From Acidobacteriota bacterium (GTDB taxonomy: Bacteria; Acidobacteriota; Thermoanaerobaculia; Multivoradales; JBCCEF01): DNA of 64,000 bases. Below are positions 7,715-17,806 of this stretch, piece after piece (the stretch's first letter is position 1; every line of letters begins with the position of its first letter). The position numbers were made by a program, and so were the translations under genes. The stretch is from NCBI GenBank assembly GCA_039030395.1, contig JBCCEF010000001.1, positions 572,798 to 636,797 on the forward strand. Direction: 5' to 3'. The notes beneath the pieces were generated by a model, which saw nothing but the letters and a program-made list of their open reading frames with translations, ran no database searches and was not told where the DNA came from.

Positions 7715-9127
7715 ATGCTGCACCGCCCTTGCACCCTCGCTCGCCTTTCGCTTCTCGTCCTGACCCTGACGTGGGTCGCCGGCTGCGGAGGCCCGTCGGA
7801 ATCCACCGCCGAGACCACGCCCCGCCACACCCTGCGCGGCGCGGCGGCAGGCTGGAACGTCGTTCTGGTGTCAGTGGATACGCTGCGCGCCGATCGCCTC
7901 GGCAGTTGGGGATACGAGGGGCGGCGCGACAACAGCCCGCGGATCGACGAGCTGGTCGCCGGCGGTGTCCAGTTCGAGCGCGCCCAGGCACCCCGAGCCT
8001 TGACCTGGCCGTCGATGGCGTCGGTGCTCACCGGCCTCTACCCGAGCGGCCACGGGTTGATCGAGAACGGCTACGCCTTGCCGGACAACCTCCCCACCCT
8101 GCCCTTGCGCCTAGCGGAGGCCGGCTATCAAACCGGTGCTTTCCTGAGCAATATGTGCAAGGCCAACCACCGGGGTTGGGATGCCTTCCAATGCACCGGC
8201 GGGCAAGACGCCAAGGCGGTCCAGAGCGCCGGCGATTGGCTGGCCGGCCGCGCGGCGGAGACGCCTTTCTTTCTGTGGGTCCACCTCTTCGGAGCGCACG
8301 GCCCGTACTACAACGGCGGTGACCTCGCTGCCCGCCAGCTCGACCCGGGATACGAAGGCATCCTCGGCCCGAAGAAGTGGCGCCTGAACCGGGTGATGAC
8401 CCAGCCGATTGCTCTCGCACCGCGCGACCTGATCCATCTCGACGCCCTCTATGACGCCTCGGTGATGGGGACGGACCGCTTCGTGGCGCGGCTGCTCGAC
8501 CAGATTCGCCAGCATCCGCGGACGCTGATCGTGTTCCTGTCCGACCACGGCGAGGAACTCTACGAGCACAACGGCTACCTCTACCACGCCTGCTCGGTGT
8601 ACGAGACCACCCTGCATGTCCCCCTCGCCTTTACCGCCGACGGACTGCTGCCGACAGGTGCCTCGGTGCCGCAGGATGTGGAGTTGATCGATGTCGCCCC
8701 GACGCTCCTCGATCTCCTAGGCCTCGAGCCCTTCGAGCGCGTCCACGGGGCCTCGCTGCTGCGCTACCTGGAAAGGCCCGGCGAGGGCGGCAAGGGCAAA
8801 GCGGCCTTCTCCGAGTACGGCGACACGCGCATCCACACGGTGGTAGCGGAGGGCTGGAAGCTGGTCGACAACCCGGACCGCCATCAACCGATATGCCTGG
8901 CCGGAGCACCGGCCGGCCACTATCCCCTGGAGGCGGTGGAACTCTACGACCTGCGGACCGACCCGGGCGAAACCACCAACCTGGCCGGCGAGAACCCGCA
9001 GAAGGTCAGAGAACTCCAGCGGCTGATCGCGCGGCGCTTCGCGGGCATCTCGGACAGAACCGAGAAGCAGGAGATCCCGGACGATCTGAGGGAAGAGTTA
9101 GAGAGCCTCGGATACCTGACCAATTGA
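7715..9127 (+). CDS. Sulfatase-fold hydrolase/transferase, lipoprotein
   Basis: 470-residue envelope enzyme of the sulfatase family. A lipobox VAGC places lipidated Cys24 after a hydrophobic signal. Metal-binding motifs are SVDTLRAD (53-60), LSDHGEELYEHNGYLYH and the later histidines. The catalytic position is Thr97 in T-W-P-S-M, not Cys or Ser of true formylglycine sulfatases, and the CxPSR arginine is Met. The C-terminal segment (YDLRTDPGETTNLA, ending LESLGYL) matches the truncated paralogue at the left edge. Transcribed divergently from the ECF sigma gene, which may control it. Phosphoester hydrolase or phosphotransferase activity is possible. Confidence 0.87.
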   Translation: MLHRPCTLARLSLLVLTLTWVAGCGGPSESTAETTPRHTLRGAAAGWNVVLVSVDTLRADRLGSWGYEGRRDNSPRIDELVAGGVQFERAQAPRALTWPSMASVLTGLYPSGHGLIENGYALPDNLPTLPLRLAEAGYQTGAFLSNMCKANHRGWDAFQCTGGQDAKAVQSAGDWLAGRAAETPFFLWVHLFGAHGPYYNGGDLAARQLDPGYEGILGPKKWRLNRVMTQPIALAPRDLIHLDALYDASVMGTDRFVARLLDQIRQHPRTLIVFLSDHGEELYEHNGYLYHACSVYETTLHVPLAFTADGLLPTGASVPQDVELIDVAPTLLDLLGLEPFERVHGASLLRYLERPGEGGKGKAAFSEYGDTRIHTVVAEGWKLVDNPDRHQPICLAGAPAGHYPLEAVELYDLRTDPGETTNLAGENPQKVRELQRLIARRFAGISDRTEKQEIPDDLREELESLGYLTN

Positions 9128-9190
9128 TCCGGACACGCGGCATCGACCGCCGTTTCGGCGGGTCGACGACTTGATGGGATGGGGATGAAG

Positions 9191-9217
9191 AAAACCGGGC
9201 TCAACAGGAGAGCCCGG
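9191..9217 (-). terminator. Terminator of the rpmG unit
   Basis: On the minus strand an 8-bp stem (CCGGGCTC / GAGCCCGG, 7-nt loop) is followed directly by TTTTC. It sits 20 bp after the rpmG stop. On the plus strand there is no T-run, so it is unlikely to stop the sulfatase message. Confidence 0.8.
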
Positions 9218-9237
9218 CCTGCTGCCGCGTCAACGAA

Positions 9238-9393
9238 CTAGCGCAGCTTTTCCTCGACGAATTCGACGTGCTTGCGCACCTTGGGGTCGTACTTCTTCAA
9301 GCGGAGTTTCTCCGTCGAGAGACGCTTGTTCTTCGTCGTGGTGTAGAAATATCCGGTTCCGGCAGACGAAACCAGCTTGATCTTGTCGCGCAT
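9238..9393 (-). CDS. rpmG: 50S ribosomal protein L33
   Basis: 51-residue ribosomal protein bL33 of the large subunit. The sequence begins [17 protein letters not shown], continues with [19 protein letters not shown] and ends [10 protein letters not shown], a near-textbook L33. The form lacks the zinc-binding cysteine pairs (C-minus type), so no zinc-responsive paralogue role is implied. AAGGAGG lies six bases before the ATG. It follows tRNA-Val and tRNA-Asp on the same strand and ends at a terminator, so the three may share one transcript. Confidence 0.97.
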   Translation of the reverse strand: MRDKIKLVSSAGTGYFYTTTKNKRLSTEKLRLKKYDPKVRKHVEFVEEKLR

Positions 9394-9530
9394 GATGTCC
9401 TCCTTCGGCGCCCTTCGTCCGGCGGTCGCCGATCTCTACGTTAGAGACCGACGCCAACGTGGCAACCGCCCGGCACGATGGAAAAACCTTCCGTGCGGGC
9501 GGCCGATGGGCGCATCATGTTTGCTCTCGA

Positions 9531-9607
9531 TGGCGGGGCCGACGGGACTCGAACCCGCGACCTCCGGCGTGACAGGCCGGCATTCTAACCAACTGAACTA
9601 CGACCCC
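9531..9607 (-). tRNA. tRNA-Asp (anticodon GTC)
   Basis: The minus strand folds into a full cloverleaf. The acceptor stem GGGGTCG pairs with CGGCCCC, the anticodon stem CCGGC/GCCGG encloses CTGTCAC, and the T arm has GGGTTCGAGTCCC. The 3' CCA is encoded. Discriminator base is G, as expected for Asp. Confidence 0.97.
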
Positions 9608-9676
9608 ATTGTTCGAGATGGACTCGCGGTCGCTCTCTCTACCTCATCATCCTCTACCCCCGATCCGGGCGGGTTT

Positions 9677-9753
9677 TGGTGGGAGGTGAGGGACTCGAAC
9701 CCGCGACCCCCTGCGTGTAAAGCAGGTGCTCTAGCCAGCTGAGCTAACCTCCC
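9677..9753 (-). tRNA. tRNA-Val (anticodon TAC)
   Basis: The minus strand gives acceptor GGGAGGT paired with ACCTCCC, D-arm TAGCTCAGCTGG, anticodon stem CCTGC/GCAGG around TTTACAC, and the T arm GGGTTCGAGTCCC. CCA is encoded. It lies 69 bp upstream of tRNA-Asp. Confidence 0.97.
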
Positions 9754-10035
9754 AGCGGCGCAAGGTTCGCCATGGTACAGAAGACAGAACGCCAAAGTCA
9801 ACGCCCGGCATTCCCCTTCGTCGGAAGCCGCGGAGCCATCCGGCCGGCATCGCCCCGCTCCGGCCAAGAGCCGCCTTGAGAACGTGCGATACTTCCATTC
9901 CGCCATCCGCACCGAGGGCCGTTGGCGGGCAGATTGGACCCCACTTTCTGCACCGATCGCGAACTTCCGGGCCGCGGCTAACCGTCCGTCGCCGCGGCCG
10001 TGATCACTCATCTCATTCCTCACGGAGGAGGACGC

Positions 10036-10638
10036 ATGTTCAAGATTCCCGACCTTCCCTACGCCGTTGACGCGCTGGAGCCGCATATCGACGCCAAGAC
10101 CATGGAGATCCACCACGACCGCCACCACCAGGCCTACTGCAACAAGCTGAACGATGCCCTCGAAGGGCATCCGGATCTGGCCGCCAAGAGTGTCGAACAA
10201 CTGCTGAAGGACATCGGTAGCCTGCCGGAGTCGGTGCGCGGCGCCGTGCGCAATCACGGCGGCGGCCTTGCCAACCACAGCCTCTTCTGGCCCACCATGA
10301 CCCCCGGCGGCAGCTCCGCGCCGCAGGGTGACCTGGCCTCGGCCATCGACGGCGCCTTCGGCAGCCTGGACAGCCTCAAGGAGAAGCTGCTCGACGCGGC
10401 CGGCGGCCAGTTCGGTTCCGGCTGGGGCTGGCTGGTGGTCGATGGTGGCGGCCTCGAGGTGATCGCCCGTCCGAATCAGGACAGTCCGCTGATGGAGGGC
10501 AAGACCCCGATCCTCGGCGTTGACGTCTGGGAGCACGCCTACTACCTGAGGTACCAGAACAAGCGTCCAGACTATCTGGCCGCCTGGTGGCAGGTGATCA
10601 ACTGGCGGAACGTTGAAGAGCGCTTCGCCGCCGCTTGA
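10036..10638 (+). CDS. sodA: Superoxide dismutase, Mn-type
   Basis: Converts superoxide to hydrogen peroxide and oxygen. 200 residues from the ATG at 10036, which follows GGAGGAG by five bases; an upstream in-frame ATG at 10000 is disfavoured. Metal ligands are His26, His81, Asp163 (DVWEHAYY) and His167. A Gly in [11 protein letters not shown] and Gln148 in NQDSP are the pair that marks the Mn rather than Fe branch, although cambialistic use cannot be excluded. No signal peptide, so cytoplasmic. A perfect 14-bp stem-loop follows the stop. Confidence 0.95.
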   Translation: MFKIPDLPYAVDALEPHIDAKTMEIHHDRHHQAYCNKLNDALEGHPDLAAKSVEQLLKDIGSLPESVRGAVRNHGGGLANHSLFWPTMTPGGSSAPQGDLASAIDGAFGSLDSLKEKLLDAAGGQFGSGWGWLVVDGGGLEVIARPNQDSPLMEGKTPILGVDVWEHAYYLRYQNKRPDYLAAWWQVINWRNVEERFAAA

Positions 10639-10654
10639 CCGAGGGCTTCCCGGC

Positions 10655-10693
10655 GCGCTTCCGGAGAGCGGGGACTTTCCTCTCCGGAAGCGC
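10655..10693 (+). terminator. Stem-loop downstream of sodA
   Basis: A 14-bp perfect inverted repeat (GCGCTTCCGGAGAG and its complement) with an 11-nt loop, 17 bp after the stop. There is no U-tract, so it is either a weak terminator or an mRNA 3'-end stabiliser. Confidence 0.6.
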
Positions 10694-10879
10694 CAGTGCG
10701 GCCGACCCAGGAGCGTATCGGCGCATGAAAATCGGGAAATTTGCCCCCCGCCCCCCCTCCATACGGGCCTCCTGACCCTCAAAATCCTCGGAATTTGTAT
10801 TCCTGAAAGAGGATTCCTTGCAGATCTAAAAGTTGGATATTCATAAGTTTGCACGACTCAGCGCACGTTCTGAGCATTG

Positions 10880-10898
10880 ATGCGCCCATTGTGCGCAT
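10880..10898. promoter_or_regulatory. Candidate operator of the ArsR-type regulator
   Basis: ATGCGC, seven bases, GCGCAT: a 6-7-6 inverted repeat 90 bp upstream of the regulator gene, in A+T-rich DNA and ahead of the possible -10 TACACT at 10931-10936. Size and position suit autoregulation by a dimeric winged helix protein; this is inference. Confidence 0.35.
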
Positions 10899-10988
10899 TG
10901 AATTCAAGTCAAATTCAAGTCCACCTCCTCTACACTTTGCTCGTCGAAGCAAGGCACTATGCCCCTTATCCCGAAGGAGGTGGACCCG

Positions 10989-11327
10989 ATGGCTGAACAG
11001 CTCCAAGTGACTCAGATTTCTTCTCATCTTCACACCCGCGACGGACGCCAGCTCACGAAGGTCTTCAAGGCCCTCTCGGACGCGACCCGGCAGGAGATTC
11101 TCCGCCTGTTGGAATCGCAGCAGCGCACGGTGGGTGAGATCGTCGGAAACTTCAATCTTTCGCAGCCGACGATTTCGCGGCACCTGTCGGTCTTGAAGGA
11201 GGCGGATCTGGTGGTGGACCAGCGGCAAGGTCAGAATGTGATCTACCGCCTCAACGACAACGCGCTGGAGACTTCCATGCGCGAGTTCTTCGGCCAGTTC
11301 CGGACCTGTCAGGAAGCGCTCCGCTGA
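10989..11327 (+). CDS. ArsR-family winged-helix transcriptional regulator
   Basis: 112-residue DNA-binding protein. The start at 10989 follows GAAGGAGG by eight bases; an ATG at 10959 would add ten residues. The HTH core is FKALSDATRQEILRLL, then TVGEIVGNFNLSQPTISRHL, then a beta-wing ending VIYRL. The metal-binding ELCVCDL motif of ArsR/SmtB is missing, and the only cysteine (near the C-terminus, in RTCQ) makes metal sensing unlikely. Thiol, redox or ligand-independent sensing remains open. It lies between sodA and a tRNA/tilS unit, with its own A+T-rich upstream region. Confidence 0.88.
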   Translation: MAEQLQVTQISSHLHTRDGRQLTKVFKALSDATRQEILRLLESQQRTVGEIVGNFNLSQPTISRHLSVLKEADLVVDQRQGQNVIYRLNDNALETSMREFFGQFRTCQEALR

Positions 11328-11390
11328 GGGGTCTCGCGGCGCCTTTCTGACGACCGAATCCAGCCCTCCTTTCTGCTCCCGGAGCGGCGC

Positions 11391-11420
11391 TTGGATTCGC
11401 CTTCACGCGCGCGCTATACT
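11391..11420 (+). promoter_or_regulatory. Sigma-70-like promoter of the tRNA(CAT)
   Basis: TTGGAT (11391-11396), 18 bases, TATACT (11415-11420). It sits about 100 bp before the tRNA. Between them, 11445-11486 can fold into a 13-bp stem with two G-U pairs (AGCCAATCCGTGG pairing with CCGCGGGTTGGCT), possibly a processing leader. Confidence 0.6.
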
Positions 11421-11518
11421 GCCGGGCCTTGACCGGCGGCGGTCAGCCAATCCGTGGATGGCTCCTACTCGAGCCGCGGGTTGGCTTTCTGCGTTCGGCG
11501 GTCGGAGTTTCACACCGA

Positions 11519-11595
11519 GGCGGTGTAGCTCAGCTGGTTAGAGCGAGCGACTCATAATCGCTAGGTCGGGGGTTCAAGTCCCTTCACCGCCACCA
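11519..11595 (+). tRNA. tRNA with anticodon CAT, probably Ile2 (lysidine-modified) or elongator Met
   Basis: Full cloverleaf with acceptor GGCGGTG/CACCGCC, D-arm TAGCTCAGCTGG, anticodon stem AGCGA/TCGCT around CTCATAA, T arm and encoded CCA. Unmodified CAT reads Met, whereas after lysidine modification it reads Ile AUA. The anticodon arm GCGACTCATAATCGC equals that of E. coli tRNA-Ile2 as I recall it. The next gene encodes the lysidine synthase. I favour Ile2, but Met cannot be excluded without identity-element comparison. Confidence 0.9.
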
Positions 11596-11619
11596 CTCCC
11601 CTTCCCTACGGTCAGGCTC

Positions 11620-13191
11620 ATGGCGGCGACTCAGGAACTCGGTGAGTTTCCATTCGCCTCGAGAGGCGAATGGAAACTCGACAAGTCCTCTCTTTTCTCT
11701 CTCGACAAGTCCTCTCTTTCCTCCGTCGACAAGTCCTCTCTTTCCTCTCTCGTCCGAACCTCTTCGTCCCTAGTCTCTTCCTCGAAGTCGGTCTGTGCCA
11801 GGGTTGAACAACTCCTGTCGGAGGCGCTCGATGACTTGCCTGCTTCGGAACCCACTCCTTTGGTGGTGGGTTTCTCTGGAGGAACTGACTCCTCTGCTCT
11901 TCTGTTGGCCCTCTCCCAATCTTCACTCGTTCGGCCCATCGCCGCTCATCTAGACCATGGTCTTGACCCCTCCTCCCGTGATCGAGCCAAAGCCGCTGAC
12001 CAGATTGCCCGATCTCTAGGCGTCGACTGGGTTTCGGAACGGCGAACGGTCGTCGACTCCGGAGACGGGATCGAGGCCGCCGGGCGATCGGCTCGATATT
12101 CGTTTTTGGCGGAGACGGCGCGGCGGGTGGGGGCTTCGGTGGTGACTACCGGGCATCATCTGGAAGACCAGGCGGAGACGGTTTTGCTGCGGATTCTGTT
12201 TGGGTCGGGGGTAGCTGGGCTTTCCGGGATGGCGGCGGTGGGGACGGTGCCGGGGGCGGCGGACTTGACTTTGGTTCGGCCGCTGCTGGGGGTGCGGCGG
12301 GCGGTGCTGGCCGAGATCGTTCGGGAGGCTGAACTCAAGCCGGTGGAGGATCCTTCGAATCTGGATCTCTCGTTGGCTCGCAATCTGGTGCGGCATCGGC
12401 TGCTGCCGGTCCTGGAGCAGGAGGAGGGGGATCTGGCGCCACGGCTGGCGAGGCTGGCGAGGCGGGCTCGGGGGGCTCGGCGGCGGATCGATGAGGTGCT
12501 CGCGGAGCGGTTGGCGGTGGCGGCGGCTGAGGAAGGGCCTTCGGTGGAGCTCGTGGAGTTGAGGAGCTTGCCGGATCCGCTGTGGGAGTTTGGGCTGGCT
12601 CGGCTGCATCGGGCGGCGGGACTTCCGCTGCCGCCTTCGGCCCGGGCGCGGGCGGAGCTGCGGCGGCAGGTGGCGGCTTCCGGGGAAGTGGTTTGTGACT
12701 GCGGTGGGGGCTGGCGGTGGAGGGAGAGTGGGGGACGGTTGATACTGGAGCGGCCGGGGCCCACGGCGCCCGGTTTCACGTATACTCTCCAGGCTCCTGG
12801 CGAGGTGGAGATCGGCGAGCTGGGATTGCGATTTCGATTGCGCCGCGGCGCCTTCGAAGACTGGATGCTCCAGGGCTCGGCGCGGCGTGCGGGCTTGGTT
12901 TTGCCGCTTCGCCCCGGCCAATCGGTGACCGTACGGTCGCGGCGACCCGGCGATCGCCTACGGCCTTTCGGGGCGGCGGGGCAGAGGAAGCTCAAGGACG
13001 TCTTGATCGATAAGCGGGTACCGCGCGCCGAACGCAACGCGATTCCGCTGCTCTGTCTGGGCGAGGAAGGACGCCGGATCGCATGGGTTCCGGGCATCAC
13101 CATCGACGACCGATACCGCATCGACCCATCGAATCTCAGACCTTCGACCATCTGGATTGCCGAACTGCTGAACACGCCTCCGGACTCCTGA
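11620..13191 (+). CDS. tilS: tRNA(Ile)-lysidine synthase TilS
   Basis: Attaches lysine to C34 of tRNA-Ile2 using ATP, switching its anticodon from AUG to AUA reading. The PP-loop SGGTDS is at residues 86-91 and is followed by [19 protein letters not shown] and the EDPSN...[12 protein letters not shown] segment typical of TilS. The C-terminal part has [33 protein letters not shown], the TilS C-domain (residue run given here in pieces: [21 protein letters not shown]). ATG 11620 is the only ATG before the core but leaves an odd 80-residue low-complexity N-terminus with three DKSSLxSx repeats. The true start may be a downstream non-ATG codon. It begins 25 bp after the CAT tRNA. Confidence 0.9.
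   Translation: MAATQELGEFPFASRGEWKLDKSSLFSLDKSSLSSVDKSSLSSLVRTSSSLVSSSKSVCARVEQLLSEALDDLPASEPTPLVVGFSGGTDSSALLLALSQSSLVRPIAAHLDHGLDPSSRDRAKAADQIARSLGVDWVSERRTVVDSGDGIEAAGRSARYSFLAETARRVGASVVTTGHHLEDQAETVLLRILFGSGVAGLSGMAAVGTVPGAADLTLVRPLLGVRRAVLAEIVREAELKPVEDPSNLDLSLARNLVRHRLLPVLEQEEGDLAPRLARLARRARGARRRIDEVLAERLAVAAAEEGPSVELVELRSLPDPLWEFGLARLHRAAGLPLPPSARARAELRRQVAASGEVVCDCGGGWRWRESGGRLILERPGPTAPGFTYTLQAPGEVEIGELGLRFRLRRGAFEDWMLQGSARRAGLVLPLRPGQSVTVRSRRPGDRLRPFGAAGQRKLKDVLIDKRVPRAERNAIPLLCLGEEGRRIAWVPGITIDDRYRIDPSNLRPSTIWIAELLNTPPDS
11644..11679. repeat. 17-bp perfect inverted repeat between the tRNA and tilS core
   Basis: GAGTTTCCATTCGCCTC, two bases, then its exact complement. The hairpin lies inside the annotated tilS N-terminus and just before three tandem repeats. 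It could be a terminator-like or processing structure after the tRNA. Confidence 0.8.
11680..11751 (+). repeat. Three tandem 24-bp repeats
   Basis: Units start at 11680, 11704 and 11728; each begins GACAAGTCCTCTCTTT and differs at a few bases. In the tilS frame they encode [16 protein letters not shown] and DKSSLSSL. The strand is pyrimidine-rich. The tract looks like a recently expanded sequence rather than conserved protein. Confidence 0.9.
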
Positions 13192-13288
13192 ATCGGCGTT
13201 TTCTGGAATCTGGGACCGGTCTCAGCCGTTGGGTTCAGTAGCCGCGGACGCTGCTGTCCCGTCAGTACCCTTCGAGAGGATTGTCGTT

Positions 13289-15292
<2,004 letters not shown>

Positions 15293-15325
15293 GGCGTAGC
15301 CGACGTCACCTCCCAAGAGTCACGA

Positions 15326-16285
15326 TTGGAAGTTACCGCCCGCTCCCCCTCCGCCCGCCCAGCCGGCACCCTCACCTTGCCCGACGGGCGCACCCTCTCT
15401 TGGGGAAGGACGCCGCGGGTGATGGGCATCCTCAACCTGACCCCGGACTCGTTCAGCGACGGCGGCCTGTGGCGCGAGCCGGAGCACGCCGTGGCGGGAG
15501 CCCTCGAAATGCTCGATCGGGGCGCCGACGTGATCGACCTCGGCGCCGAATCCACTCGCCCCGGCGGTGGCGTCTACGGTGACGGTGCCCGCACGGTGCC
15601 GGCACCAGAGGAGCTGGACCGGCTGCTGCCGGTGCTCCGCCCACTGCGGCGGGCGACGGACGCTCCGATATCGGTGGATACCCGCAAGGGTTCCGTCGCC
15701 GCCGCCGTCCTGGCCGAAGGGGCCGACCTGATCAACGACGTCGCCGCCCTGGAAGATCCGGCGATGGGCCGCGCCGTTGCCGAGGCCGGCTGTCCGGTGG
15801 TGTTGATGCACAGTCGCGGCGAGCTGGCGACCATGCAGGAGCGCATCGCCTTCGACGACGTGGTGGCTGAGGTGCGAAGGGAGCTCGGCCGGGCGGTCGA
15901 GCGAGCCCGGACGGCGGGCGTCGCGGACGAGCAGATCGTGGTCGACCCGGGGATCGGTTTTGGCAAGACCGGTGCACAGAATCTCGCCCTGCTCCGCCAC
16001 CTGCCGGCCCTCGCGGACCTCGGGTTTCCGCTGCTGGTGGGAGCCAGCCGCAAGAGCTTCATCGGCGAGATCACCGCCGCTCCGGCGGACCGCCGGCTGG
16101 CCGGCAGCCTGGCGGCGGCGGCCTGGGCGGCGGACGCGGGGGTTGCCCTGCTGCGGGTGCACGACGTCGAGGAGACGGCGCGCTTCCTCAAGGTGTGGGC
16201 GGCAATCGCCGAATCCGCCGATGGTCGCCTGCGGCCTTCGCCGGAAGGTGCCTGCCGGGCGCCCGAGGAGGTCCCCAAGTGCTAG
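15326..16285 (+). CDS. folP: Dihydropteroate synthase
   Basis: Joins p-aminobenzoate to dihydropterin pyrophosphate in folate synthesis; the sulfonamide target. The family motifs appear in order: MGILNLTPDSFSDGG, DLGAESTRPGG, ISVDTRKG, LINDVAAL, VLMHSRG, DPGIGFGKT, LVGASRKSFIG and RVHDVEE. 319 residues from a TTG at 15326 that has only a weak ribosome-binding site. The N-terminal 30 residues are poorly conserved, so the start is uncertain. It overlaps the start of cdaA by seven bases, implying coupled expression. Confidence 0.95.
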   Translation: MEVTARSPSARPAGTLTLPDGRTLSWGRTPRVMGILNLTPDSFSDGGLWREPEHAVAGALEMLDRGADVIDLGAESTRPGGGVYGDGARTVPAPEELDRLLPVLRPLRRATDAPISVDTRKGSVAAAVLAEGADLINDVAALEDPAMGRAVAEAGCPVVLMHSRGELATMQERIAFDDVVAEVRRELGRAVERARTAGVADEQIVVDPGIGFGKTGAQNLALLRHLPALADLGFPLLVGASRKSFIGEITAAPADRRLAGSLAAAAWAADAGVALLRVHDVEETARFLKVWAAIAESADGRLRPSPEGACRAPEEVPKC

Positions 16286-17067
16286 CGGAGTTCTTCGCCA
16301 CCGTCGGCTGGCGCGACGTTCTCGACATCTTCGCGGTGGCGATCGTCATCTACTACCTGCTGCTGCTGATCCGCGGCACGCGGGCGGTGCAGACGCTCCT
16401 CGGCATCGTCTTCGTCGGCCTGGTCTACTACGCCGCCCGCCTCGCCGGCCTGGAGACCCTGCGGCAGATCCTCGAAAGCCTGCTGCTGCTCCTGCCCATC
16501 GCGATCATCATCCTGTTCCAGCACGAGATCCGTCAGGCCTTGGCCAACTTCGGCCGCAATCCCCTGTGGGGCATCGCCAAGCAGGCGAAGGTCGAGTCGA
16601 CCTTTCAGGAGATCGTGCTGGCGGCGACCTCTCTGGCCGCCCGGCGGGTCGGCGCGCTGATCGTGATCGAGCGCCTGGAAGGGCTGCGCAACTTCATCGA
16701 GAACGGCATTTCCCTAGACTCGGAAATGTCCTACAACCTGCTGATCAACATCTTCTCGCCGGACACCCCGCTGCACGACGGCGCGGTGATCGTGCAGGAC
16801 GACCGCATCGCCGCGGCGGCCTGTTTTCTGCCGCTCACCTTCAACCCGGAGGTTTCGACGGACCTCGGCACCCGCCACCGGGCGGCCCTCGGCATCAGCG
16901 AGGAGACCGACGCCCTGGCGGTGGTGGTTTCGGAGGAGACCGGAACCATCTCCGTCGCCTTCGAGGGCGCCCTGACCCGCAACCTGGACTCGAAGGGCCT
17001 GCGCAACATCCTCTACAAATATCTGATCACCGATCTCTACCCGCAGGGCGGCGGAGCGCCGGCGTGA
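16279..17067 (+). CDS. cdaA: Diadenylate cyclase CdaA
   Basis: Makes the second messenger c-di-AMP from two ATP at the inner membrane. Starts at GTG 16279, seven bases after GAGGAGG and inside the end of folP; 262 residues. Three N-terminal membrane spans (about 13-31, 36-54, 63-81) precede the DAC domain. Catalytic motifs are DGA at 167-169 (LHDGAVIV) and RHR at 199-201 (GTRHRAALG). It overlaps the downstream YbbR gene by four bases (GTGA). Together with glmM this is the conserved cda module that ties c-di-AMP to cell-wall and osmotic control. Confidence 0.96.
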   Translation: MLAEFFATVGWRDVLDIFAVAIVIYYLLLLIRGTRAVQTLLGIVFVGLVYYAARLAGLETLRQILESLLLLLPIAIIILFQHEIRQALANFGRNPLWGIAKQAKVESTFQEIVLAATSLAARRVGALIVIERLEGLRNFIENGISLDSEMSYNLLINIFSPDTPLHDGAVIVQDDRIAAAACFLPLTFNPEVSTDLGTRHRAALGISEETDALAVVVSEETGTISVAFEGALTRNLDSKGLRNILYKYLITDLYPQGGGAPA

Positions 17068-17792
17068 ACGAGCGCGCCCAAACCTGGGGCCTGCGCATTC
17101 TTGCCCTCGCCCTGGCCATCGGCCTGTGGTTTGGAATCTCCCTCGGTCAGCGGGAGACCAGCGGCGAAACGGTGGTGCGCGCCCAGGTGCTGTTCAACAA
17201 TCCCGCGGGGCTGGTGATCTTCGATCCCGGGGTGGAGATTTCGGTGCTGCTCTCCGGACCGGACAGCAAGGTCAGCGAACTCGACCCGCGCCAGGTGCGC
17301 ATTCGGGTGGATCTCACCGAGGCCCAGCCGGGCACCACCACCGTCAGCCTGACCACCGGCGACGTCACCGCGCCGAGCGATCTGAACGTCGTCTCCATCA
17401 CCCCCAGCCAGCTCCAATTGCGGGTGGACGAGAAGGTACAGCGCAATCTGCCCATCGAGCCGGTCTTCGTGGGCGAACCGGCGGCCGGCGCCTTGCTCGG
17501 CGACTACCGCGTGGTGCCGTCGCAGATCCCCGTCGAGGGCCCGCGCTCGATGGTCGAAGGGCTCACCCACCTGAAGACTTCGCCGATCGATCTCGACGGC
17601 CACGCCATCACCTTCGAGGCCAACACCACGGTGGTCAGCCCGGATCCGCTGATCCAGATGATGCAGTCGTCGCGCGTCGCCGTGCTGATCCCCCGCAGGG
17701 TCAGCCAGCCGGAGGGCGACTCGGCGGCCCTCGGCTTCGGCGACGGCAACTTGAACGAAGACCCAGCGCAGGACCCGGCGCAGGACTCATAG
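17064..17792 (+). CDS. YbbR-domain protein, CdaR-like regulator of CdaA
   Basis: 242-residue protein anchored by one N-terminal span (about residues 9-27, RILALALAIGLWFGISL), with the rest extracytoplasmic and composed of YbbR-type beta repeats (for example GPDSKVSELDPRQVRIRVDL and GPRSMVEGLTHLKTSPIDL). The GTG start overlaps the cdaA stop. In Firmicutes CdaR binds and modulates CdaA, and the same role is inferred here from domain and position. A short acidic C-terminal tail contains the repeat DPAQDPAQ. Confidence 0.88.
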   Translation: MNERAQTWGLRILALALAIGLWFGISLGQRETSGETVVRAQVLFNNPAGLVIFDPGVEISVLLSGPDSKVSELDPRQVRIRVDLTEAQPGTTTVSLTTGDVTAPSDLNVVSITPSQLQLRVDEKVQRNLPIEPVFVGEPAAGALLGDYRVVPSQIPVEGPRSMVEGLTHLKTSPIDLDGHAITFEANTTVVSPDPLIQMMQSSRVAVLIPRRVSQPEGDSAALGFGDGNLNEDPAQDPAQDS

Positions 17793-17806
17793 GCCAGGAA
17801 GACCCC

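Larger units (their letters stand above)
10639..10988. other. 350-bp intergenic region between sodA and the ArsR-type gene
   Basis: It holds a 14-bp perfect stem-loop at 10655-10693 (no T-run), a C-rich tract near 10745, and then an A+T-rich stretch (about 10780-10940) that stands out in this genome. The latter contains short repeats (GGAAT/ATTCC near 10790) and the inverted repeat at 10880-10898. No convincing ORF. Confidence 0.6.

Noticed and set aside
7585-8031. N-terminal extension of the sigma-factor frame
   Set aside because: Overlaps the signal-peptide region of the divergent sulfatase-fold gene; the internal ATG at 7584 has a ribosome-binding site.
11445-11486. Terminator upstream of the CAT tRNA
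   Set aside because: The stem contains G-U pairs and is followed by only TTTCT; it lies after a good promoter, so a leader structure is likelier.
11680-11751. CRISPR-like array
   Set aside because: Only three directly abutting 24-bp units without spacers; no cas genes in the window.
13229-13288. Upstream TTG start for ftsH
   Set aside because: No ribosome-binding site; TTG 13289 has one and gives a family-typical N-terminus.
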